Shown here: one piece after another, positions 57,832-64,000 of the stretch
Layout: each line of letters opens with the position of its first letter
Position numbering within the stretch: the stretch's first letter is position 1
Source: Tepidibacillus_B infernus
Lineage (GTDB): Bacteria; Bacillota; Bacilli; Tepidibacillales; Tepidibacillaceae
Length of the DNA stretch: 64,000 bases
Direction: 5' to 3'
NCBI RefSeq assembly: GCF_048898065.1
Contig: NZ_JBLWFI010000001.1
Location: 1,054,001 to 1,118,000 of the forward strand
The notes under the pieces: model-generated
What the model saw: the letters and a program-made list of their open reading frames with translations, nothing else
What the model was told of the DNA's origin: nothing
The model's database searches: none
Program-made: the position numbers and the translations under genes

Positions 57832-59391
57832 ATTTACTAAAGCTTTTTGTGATTGCTCAAATTCATTCAAAATCTCTTGGCTCGGTTTATTATCAATTAA
57901 GCTCACAATGAAAATGGTAAGGGCTGAAAGAATGAAGCCAGGGATAATCTCATACCATCTTGCAAAATTAAAGTTAGGAAATAAGGAATTGAGTCCAAAA
58001 CTAGTATAGTTTTTCCAAACAATAACCGTTAAACCACCAACGATCATACCAAAGAGAACGCCATTTCTTGTGGTTCGGTTCCAGAATAATGAGAAGATAA
58101 TGGCTGGCCCAAAGGCTGCTCCAAATCCAGCCCAAGCATAAGCCACCAAATCTAATACTTTTCCACCACTCATCGCAAGGTAAATCGCAATGATTGAAAT
58201 TAAGATAACCGCTCCACGGCTAACCCAGATCAATTCTTTTTGACTCGCATTTTTTCTAAATAGTGCTTTATAAAAATCTTCTGCCAAGGCACTAGATGAA
58301 ACTAATAATTGAGAATCAATCGTACTCATAATGGCTGCTAAAATCGCAGCAAGTAAGATCCCTGCAACCCATGGGTTAAATAGAATTTGTACCATTTGGA
58401 TAAACACTTGCTCTTGGTCAGCCAACCCATTTTCAAAACCTGTTATACCTGCTTGGTGATAGGCGATTCCAATAAACCCAACAAATAAGGCTCCCCATAA
58501 AGCAAGTACTACCCATGTAACAGCAATCAAACGTGATTTTTTGATCTCTTTTGCGGAACGGATCCCCATAAAGCGGACTAAAATATGAGGTTGCCCAAAA
58601 TATCCTAGTCCCCATGCCATTAAGGATAAAACGGCAATGAGGTCAAAATTCGTGTTAGTTGTTACCCAAAAAATTTCCTTCGCATCATCATAACTGACGG
58701 TCTTAGTTGAATCTAACAGATCCGGATTTAATGCGCCTAAATGATTCCAGAGCTCTCCAATCCCACCAATCTGTGTAATCGTCACAATCGGTACAAATAG
58801 TAACGCCAAAAACATTAGACTTCCCTGAACAAAATCTGTCCAGCTAACAGCTAGATAACCACCTAAGAATGTATAGGAAATAATAACAAATGCCCCTACA
58901 AAAAGTGCAATTTTATAATCCATCCCAAAAGTACCTTCAAACAATTTACCTCCAGCTACAAGTCCTGAAGCTGTATAAAATAAGAAGAAGGTTAAGATTA
59001 AAAATGCGGAAATAATACGAAGTAAATGAGTACGGTCTTTAAAACGGTTTTCAAAGTAATCGGAAATCGTAATTGAATTCACTACTTCTGTATAACGACG
59101 TAAACGCTTTGCAACGAATTGCCAGTTTAAATAAGTCCCTATAGCTAAACCAATCCCAATCCACATCGCACTTAAACCTGAAGCATATGCGGCACCAGGC
59201 AGTCCTAATAAGAGCCATCCACTCATATCGCTTGCTTGAGCGCTTAAAGCTGTAACCCAGCCATTTAATGATCGTCCACCTAGCACATAATCATCAATGG
59301 TATTCGTCTTGCGATAACTCCAAATACCAATTGCAATCATTAATAAAATATAAAAAACAAAGGAAACTACTGTTTCTATCGCCATGTGCAT
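57826..59391 (-). CDS. putP: Sodium/proline symporter
   Basis: The 521-residue protein is a typical PutP of the sodium:solute symporter family with about 13 membrane segments. DDYVLGGRSLNGWVTALSAQ and ASDMSGWLLLGLPGAAYASG form the sodium-binding first core helix. GFGAAFGPAIIFSLFWNR is in the later part. It takes up proline with sodium, for nutrition or osmoprotection. The ATG lies next to GGAGGAATAAAG, which is within the end of a 35-residue upstream gene. The pair is inserted between lspA and the DksA-like gene; B. subtilis has no putP here. Confidence 0.93.
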   Translation of the reverse strand: MHMAIETVVSFVFYILLMIAIGIWSYRKTNTIDDYVLGGRSLNGWVTALSAQASDMSGWLLLGLPGAAYASGLSAMWIGIGLAIGTYLNWQFVAKRLRRYTEVVNSITISDYFENRFKDRTHLLRIISAFLILTFFLFYTASGLVAGGKLFEGTFGMDYKIALFVGAFVIISYTFLGGYLAVSWTDFVQGSLMFLALLFVPIVTITQIGGIGELWNHLGALNPDLLDSTKTVSYDDAKEIFWVTTNTNFDLIAVLSLMAWGLGYFGQPHILVRFMGIRSAKEIKKSRLIAVTWVVLALWGALFVGFIGIAYHQAGITGFENGLADQEQVFIQMVQILFNPWVAGILLAAILAAIMSTIDSQLLVSSSALAEDFYKALFRKNASQKELIWVSRGAVILISIIAIYLAMSGGKVLDLVAYAWAGFGAAFGPAIIFSLFWNRTTRNGVLFGMIVGGLTVIVWKNYTSFGLNSLFPNFNFARWYEIIPGFILSALTIFIVSLIDNKPSQEILNEFEQSQKALVNE

Positions 59392-59393
59392 CT

Positions 59394-59501
59394 TTATTCC
59401 TCCCTCCTTTCAAGAAAATAACTAATCATGGAAAATACAACAAGTAAACTCATTGGCACATAAAGCCAGAACCAAGTAAACGTAGGTAAAGAATACTCCA
59501 T
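59394..59501 (-). CDS. Small membrane protein paired with the symporter
   Basis: The 35-residue protein starts MEYSLPTFTWFWLYVPMSLL, a single membrane segment with several aromatic residues, and ends YFLERREE. An earlier in-frame start would add 37 residues, but AAGGAGGTGCAGG lies just upstream of this one (spacing about 11). Its last codons contain the AGGAGG ribosome site of putP, so the two are translationally coupled. Very short single-span partners are known next to other sodium:solute symporters; a role in symporter assembly or stability is inferred. Confidence 0.75.
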   Translation of the reverse strand: MEYSLPTFTWFWLYVPMSLLVVFSMISYFLERREE

Positions 59502-59559
59502 CCCATCCTGCACCTCCTTGATTGTTTCATTTAAGGTGATGTCGCAATTTTGTAAAATA

Positions 59560-59588
59560 ATTATATCATACCACTTAAGATCTAAATA
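59560..59588 (-). promoter_or_regulatory. Possible promoter of the small protein and putP
   Basis: On the minus strand TGATATAAT is an extended -10 element. A weak TATTTA is 17 bases upstream. It lies about 60 bases before the small gene's start. Confidence 0.5.
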
Positions 59589-59687
59589 AACTGAAAATTT
59601 AAAAAATAACATATCTAATTTTTATTCTCTTTAAGATTATATTTAATCAAAAGCTTTTTCAGAATCAGATTGTCATTTCAACTCTCA

Positions 59688-59716
59688 AAATAAAACCCTA
59701 GTTCTAAGCTAGGGTC
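59688..59716 (-). terminator. Terminator after the DksA/TraR-like gene
   Basis: On the minus strand ACCCTAG and CTAGGGT pair around CTTAGAA and are followed by TTTATTTT. It separates the zinc finger gene from the symporter pair. Confidence 0.82.
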
Positions 59717-59737
59717 ATTTCATCTTTATTATAAATT

Positions 59738-60499
59738 TTATTGGAATGGATTGATTTTCTTATCCTTGTTCTTGATCCTCTTTATGCACTTCAGAGAATC
59801 CTTCTTCCCTTCTTCATTTTCAATGTATGCCTCATACGCTTCATTTCGAATCACATCGATTTGATCATCGCTTGGATTCCCATCCATGTCGGTAATAATA
59901 AAACCTTCAACTGGTTCGACATACCCATCTGGTTCCCGACTCTCTATATATAAATGGTCATAATCAGTTCCATCACGAAAATAATCTGGCGGATTAGAAG
60001 TACCGTATCTCGCTACCGCTTGCCATGTATCTTCTCCATCAAATCCAACCGTTTGATCTTCTTTTTCATCTAAACTTGTATGTCCAAATGGTGGGGTAAG
60101 AACTCCCTCCTCAATCGGTCTCTGAAGTGAAACTGAATTATTAGTTTGATGTTTAATACAATATTTAGCATAAGGAACAGCTTGTAGACGTTCAAAGGGA
60201 ATCTCTTTATGACAAGTTAGACAATAACCATAGGATCCTTGTTCCATTCGTTCTAACGCTTCGTTAATTTGTTCAAGTAAATGGAAATGATTCTCTTCTA
60301 AAGCAATATCCTTCGACCTTTCAAAAAGCTCAGTACCAATATCCGCTGGATGATTATCATATCCTGATAATTCTCCAATTGAATCATTCATATTTTCATC
60401 TAATCCATAACTGTTATTATGTTTCATTTCCTCTAGAATTTCATTTTTTTCTTCAATCAATTGTTTTTTTAACTGTTCTAGTTTGTCCTTTCTCACCAT
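59738..60499 (-). CDS. TraR/DksA-type zinc finger protein (YlyA/YteA family)
   Basis: The 253-residue protein has an N-terminal coiled-coil-like helix (about 1-90), as in DksA, followed by the zinc finger YGYCLTCHKEIPFERLQAVP and YCIKHQ. The fourth metal ligand is His rather than Cys (C-x2-C...C-x2-H). A Gram-positive-specific C-terminal region (about 140-253) follows. YteA-family proteins are linked to sporulation, and B. subtilis YlyA acts on RNA polymerase. The ATG at 60499 has AAGGAG close by; a GTG two codons earlier is also in frame. It sits between ileS and lspA as in B. subtilis. Confidence 0.88.
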   Translation of the reverse strand: MVRKDKLEQLKKQLIEEKNEILEEMKHNNSYGLDENMNDSIGELSGYDNHPADIGTELFERSKDIALEENHFHLLEQINEALERMEQGSYGYCLTCHKEIPFERLQAVPYAKYCIKHQTNNSVSLQRPIEEGVLTPPFGHTSLDEKEDQTVGFDGEDTWQAVARYGTSNPPDYFRDGTDYDHLYIESREPDGYVEPVEGFIITDMDGNPSDDQIDVIRNEAYEAYIENEEGKKDSLKCIKRIKNKDKKINPFQ

Positions 60500-60508
60500 A
60501 ACCACTCC

Positions 60509-60826
60509 TTACCTTATGCTTGCATCCACATTTAATTGAGCTTGGACAATCTTTACTATTTCAGCGATATAATCACCAATAATCGGTAAATTAAGAGCAC
60601 CAAGTTTTTGTAAAAAATAAATAATCGTCGCCGCAAAAATGGTAAATCCTAAGGCGATGCCTATACCCCTGGCAATTCCTGTCATGAGATTAAGAAAAAA
60701 TAGTCGTCTTGGTTTATTTAATAAGGCGATATAATCGGCGATCTGAACCCGTTCCATTTGAATGGCTAATTCATCTAATTTTTTTCCAATGGTTTCAATC
60801 GTATGTGAGTTGGATTTATCTGCCAT
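60509..60826 (-). CDS. DUF5665-like small membrane protein
   Basis: The 105-residue protein has a helical N-terminal part (IGKKLDELAIQMERVQIADY), then a long hydrophobic region (about 47-77, FFLNLMTGIARGIGIALGFT) and a C-terminal amphipathic helix. The layout matches DUF5665 proteins of Bacillales, whose function is not known. It precedes the DksA/TraR-like gene by nine bases and has GGAGGGAATTAG as ribosome site. The family call is from pattern recognition only. Confidence 0.75.
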   Translation of the reverse strand: MADKSNSHTIETIGKKLDELAIQMERVQIADYIALLNKPRRLFFLNLMTGIARGIGIALGFTIFAATIIYFLQKLGALNLPIIGDYIAEIVKIVQAQLNVDASIR

Positions 60827-60899
60827 CTAATTCCCTCCTAAATCATTAAAGATAGTTTACTCCTTTTATATTAAATCTAAGCATCTTTTGGTTATAAAA

Positions 60900-60938
60900 G
60901 AATAAAAAGCTTAGGAATTTATCTCCTAAGCTTTTTAT
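60900..60938. terminator. Terminator after ileS
   Basis: AAAAAGCTTAGGA and TCCTAAGCTTTTT form a perfect 13-bp stem with T-runs on both strands. Confidence 0.92.
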
Positions 60939-60947
60939 CACAAAATA

Positions 60948-63716
60948 TTATTCGGTTACTAAATCGTGGTAGTGCTCTTCTACAATTTCAGCACAAGTTG
61001 GGCATAATTCTGGGTGCTTATGTCCGACTTCAGGACTAACTACCCAGCATCGCTGACATTTTTCTCCTTCTGCTTGAGTTACATAAACACTTAATCCTTC
61101 AAGTTGCATCGCATTTTCTGGTGCCTGTTCTTCTTTCACGTCCACATGGGAAACAATAAATAATTTATCTAATTCATTAAATTGATTTAATAATTTTGCG
61201 ACCTCTGTTGATGGATAGATCGTAACAGCTGCAGCAAGTGAATGGCCGATTAACTTATCCTTACGAGCCACTTCTAAAGCTTTTAAAACCTCATCGCGGA
61301 CATCTAAGAATTGTTCCCATTTCTCCATCAATGACTGGTCTACTTCAATATGAGACCAATCCGGAAATTCAGTAAGCTGAACGCTAATCTCGTTCACTTC
61401 AGGGATGAATTTCCAAATCTCATCAGCTGTGTGAGGGAGAATAGGTGCAATCAATTTCACTAATACCAATAAAACTTCATATAATACGGTTTGAGCTGCT
61501 TTTCGAGTTGGTGAATGAAGTGGTTGGGTATATAAACGGTCTTTAATAATGTCTAGGTAAAATGCACTCATGTCGACGGTACAGAAATTGTGAATCGATT
61601 GATAAACACTATGAAATTCATAAGCATCATAGCCCTTAATGACTTTATCAATCAATTGTTTGGTTCTCATCATGGCAAATTGATCAAGTTCGTTCATCTC
61701 TTTCAAAGCGACTTGATCTTTTTGCGGATTAAACCCTTCTAAATTACCAACTAAGAATCTTAAAGTATTCCTAATTTTTCGGTATACTTCTGAGATCTGT
61801 TTCAAAATATTATCGGAAATCCGAACATCTGATTGATAATCAACAGAAGCAACCCAAAGACGGAGAATATCTGCTCCCAATTGATCAACAATCTTCTGCG
61901 GCACAATCACATTCCCTAAGGACTTAGACATTTTTCTACCTTCGCCATCCAAGGTGAAACCATGACTTAAGACTGCTTTATAGGGTGCTTTTCCCGTTAC
62001 AGCAACGCTGGTAGATAGGGAAGAATTGAACCAACCACGATATTGGTCAGAGCCTTCTAAATAAAGATCGGCTGGTCTTCGTAATTCTTCTCTTGCTTCT
62101 AAAACACCTTCATGGCTTGAACCAGAGTCAAACCATACATCCATAATATCTGTTTCTTTTCTAAAATGAGTTCCCCCACAAGATGGACAAGAAGTGCCTT
62201 CTGGTACCAACTCATCCGCCTCTTTGGCAAACCATACATTAGAGCCTTCCATTGCTACTAAATCTGCAACATGGTGAATGGTTTGATCGTTAAGAATCGT
62301 TTCTCCACAATCCTTACAATAGAAGATTGGAATCGGTACGCCCCAAATCCGTTGGCGAGATATACACCAATCTCCTCGATCAGCAACCATATTATGCAAC
62401 CGTAGTTCTCCCCAATGCGGAACCCATTTCACATTTTTAATTTCTTCTAACATCGTTTGACGAATCGGTTCAATCGACGCAAACCATTGTTCAGTTGCCC
62501 GGTAAATCACTGGTTGTTTTGAGCGCCAATCGTGTGGGTATTGGTGTTTAATAAAGCCAAGTTTGAGAAGTTTACCAACTTCAGCTAGCTTTTTTGTCAC
62601 CTCTTTATTAGCATCTTCATAGAACAAACCTTCAAAGCCGGGTGCTTCTTTTGTAAATTTCCCTTGGTCATCGATTGGCGATAAGACATCTAAACCATAT
62701 TTCTGGCCAACATAAAAGTCATCTTCTCCATGACCAGGTGCAGTATGAACGCATCCTGTTCCAGCCTCTAATGTTACATGCTCACCAAGAATAACAGGTG
62801 AGATTCGATCATAAAATGGGTGTTTTGTGACTACCCCTTCTAACTCTTCACCCTTAAATTCCTTAACAATTTCTACATGCTCAAAACCAATTTCTTCTTT
62901 CACATGGTCTAATAGTTCTTTAGCCACTAAATATTTTCCAGATTCTACTTTGTATAGGACATAATCAAATTCCGGATGAATAGAAATAGCAAGGTTTGCT
63001 GGTATGGTCCAAGGTGTTGTCGTCCAAATGACAACATTTGAACCCTCTGGAAGTTTACCTTTTCCATCAACGACTTCAAAAGCTACATAAATCGAGGCAG
63101 AACGTTTTTCTTTATATTCAATTTCCGCCTCGGCTAGTGCAGACTCAGAAGAGGGTGACCAATAAACAGGTTTAAGCCCCTTGTAGATGAGTCCCTTTTT
63201 TGCCATTTCGCCAAATACTTTTAATTGTCTTGCTTCATATTCTGGCTTTAGGGTAATATAAGGATTTTCAAAGTCTCCTCTTATACCTAAACGTTTAAAC
63301 TGTCCCTTTTGCTTTTCAACATAAGAAAGAGCATAATCTCGACAACGGTTTCTAAACTCAATCGGTCCAATTTCATGACGGTTAATTTTTTCATTTTTAA
63401 TAATAGCATGCTCGATTGGTAATCCGTGAGTATCCCAACCAGGAACATAAGGTGCATTATAGCCCTGCATGGTTTTAAAACGAACGATGATATCTTTCAA
63501 AATCTTGTTCAGTGCATGGCCAATATGGATATCTCCATTCGCATAAGGAGGACCATCATGAAGAATAAATGTTGGCTTCCCTTTTTTTGATTCCTGCACT
63601 TTTTGATAAATATTGATCTCATCCCACCATTGCTCAATCTCTGGCTCTTTATTTGGAAGATTTCCTCTCATTGGAAAATCTGTTTTTAACAGATTTAATG
63701 TCGTCCCATAATCCAT
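60948..63716 (-). CDS. ileS: Isoleucyl-tRNA synthetase
   Basis: IleS charges tRNA(Ile). The 922-residue class I synthetase has the HIGH motif in NGDIHIGHALNKIL, the CP1 editing domain (about 190-400), the KMSKS motif in GRKMSKSLGN and the anticodon-binding helices. A C-terminal zinc finger is CQRCWVV and CPTCAEI. The zinc finger and the overall length are of the bacterial (type 1) form, which is sensitive to mupirocin. The start lacks a strong in-frame competitor. It is regulated by the T-box leader just upstream. Confidence 0.97.
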   Translation of the reverse strand: MDYGTTLNLLKTDFPMRGNLPNKEPEIEQWWDEINIYQKVQESKKGKPTFILHDGPPYANGDIHIGHALNKILKDIIVRFKTMQGYNAPYVPGWDTHGLPIEHAIIKNEKINRHEIGPIEFRNRCRDYALSYVEKQKGQFKRLGIRGDFENPYITLKPEYEARQLKVFGEMAKKGLIYKGLKPVYWSPSSESALAEAEIEYKEKRSASIYVAFEVVDGKGKLPEGSNVVIWTTTPWTIPANLAISIHPEFDYVLYKVESGKYLVAKELLDHVKEEIGFEHVEIVKEFKGEELEGVVTKHPFYDRISPVILGEHVTLEAGTGCVHTAPGHGEDDFYVGQKYGLDVLSPIDDQGKFTKEAPGFEGLFYEDANKEVTKKLAEVGKLLKLGFIKHQYPHDWRSKQPVIYRATEQWFASIEPIRQTMLEEIKNVKWVPHWGELRLHNMVADRGDWCISRQRIWGVPIPIFYCKDCGETILNDQTIHHVADLVAMEGSNVWFAKEADELVPEGTSCPSCGGTHFRKETDIMDVWFDSGSSHEGVLEAREELRRPADLYLEGSDQYRGWFNSSLSTSVAVTGKAPYKAVLSHGFTLDGEGRKMSKSLGNVIVPQKIVDQLGADILRLWVASVDYQSDVRISDNILKQISEVYRKIRNTLRFLVGNLEGFNPQKDQVALKEMNELDQFAMMRTKQLIDKVIKGYDAYEFHSVYQSIHNFCTVDMSAFYLDIIKDRLYTQPLHSPTRKAAQTVLYEVLLVLVKLIAPILPHTADEIWKFIPEVNEISVQLTEFPDWSHIEVDQSLMEKWEQFLDVRDEVLKALEVARKDKLIGHSLAAAVTIYPSTEVAKLLNQFNELDKLFIVSHVDVKEEQAPENAMQLEGLSVYVTQAEGEKCQRCWVVSPEVGHKHPELCPTCAEIVEEHYHDLVTE

Positions 63717-63810
63717 TCAACTCACTCCTTCTTACAACTTTTCAGCCCATAAAAGCAACGGCTCACTTAAAAGCCAATTCCAATCCCTTTTATAAGGCTT
63801 CACGAATATG

Positions 63811-63851
63811 AAAAAAAACCTTCTCATCCAAAATCAAGGGACGAGAAGGTT
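63811..63851 (-). terminator. T-box terminator of the ileS leader
   Basis: On the minus strand AACCTTCTC and GAGAAGGTT pair, followed by TTTTTTTT. The 5' arm overlaps sequence just after the T-box, which competes for antiterminator formation. Confidence 0.93.
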
Positions 63852-63853
63852 AC

Positions 63854-64000
63854 CCGCGGTACCACCCTAATAGCCTATATAGCCACTTATAAAAGATAAC
63901 GGATTAAACCGACTTTTCTTACTTATTTTACAATGCATTCAGAAAAGTAACTCATGGGTGATATTCAACATAGTCCAAATTACTAGGCTCACACCAACCC
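63854..64000 (-). promoter_or_regulatory. T-box riboswitch leader of ileS (5' part cut by window end)
   Basis: On the minus strand TAGGGTGGTACCGCGG (63854-63869) is the invariant T-box. Further 5', GAATATCACCC is a fitting specifier loop with ATC (63960-63962), an isoleucine codon. Uncharged tRNA(Ile) pairs at both sites and prevents the terminator. The stem I start runs beyond base 64000. Confidence 0.93.

Noticed and set aside
1..64000. CRISPR arrays, tRNA or rRNA genes, insertion sequences, prophage
   Set aside because: No regularly spaced repeats, no tRNA-like cloverleaf, no transposase or phage-type genes were found in either strand.

Overview
The window reads as a contiguous chromosomal segment of a low-GC, endospore-forming member of the Bacillales. 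Spore-specific genes (spoVM, ylbJ), a PyrR-controlled pyr operon, an ileS T-box and long blocks of gene order shared with Bacillus subtilis support this. It is probably not Bacillus itself. recG sits directly upstream of rsmD-coaD, and diaminopimelate is made through a DapL-type aminotransferase; both suggest a deeper-branching genus, but I cannot name it from sequence alone.

Layout. 1-4.7 kb: tmcAL end, Lon/PDZ protease, patatin-like protein, ylbJ, coaD, rsmD. 4.7-13.2 kb: a possible 32-residue membrane peptide, recG, L-serine dehydratase (sdaAB-sdaAA), a fatty acid kinase module (FakB/DegV-like, FakA, Asp23), rpmB, spoVM (27 codons) and thiN. 13.3-17.1 kb: an OpuA glycine betaine ABC transporter with a divergent GbsR-type regulator. 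17.2-31.1 kb: the conserved block rpe-rsgA-prkC-prpC-rlmN-rsmB-fmt-def-priA-coaBC-rpoZ-gmk-remA-yicC, listed here in reverse of transcription. 31.2-38.1 kb: dapF-dapL, a Ca2+ P-type ATPase and rqcH. 38.1-41.3 kb: three membrane or metabolic genes.

41.3-43.9 kb is a decayed accessory patch. It holds remnants of msrB, two NUDIX-like genes and unrecognised genes, plus an intact acetyltransferase. In its middle is a small holin-like toxin gene flanked by inverted repeats, with signs of type I toxin-antitoxin control. This is the most unusual locus in the window.

44.0-56.3 kb is the complete UMP biosynthesis operon pyrR-uraA-pyrB-pyrC-carA-carB-pyrK-pyrD-pyrF-pyrE, transcribed leftward, with three PyrR attenuators. 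56.3-64.0 kb holds an RluD-type pseudouridine synthase, lspA, an inserted sodium/proline symporter with a 35-residue partner, a DksA/TraR-type zinc finger protein, a DUF5665-like membrane protein, and ileS behind a T-box leader cut by the window end.

A second unexplained signal is a 49-bp dyad repeat in three intergenic places (17.1, 36.3 and 53.8 kb). Two copies are 45/49 identical and share the same downstream AT-rich tail. No rRNA or tRNA genes, CRISPR arrays, insertion sequences or prophage were seen.
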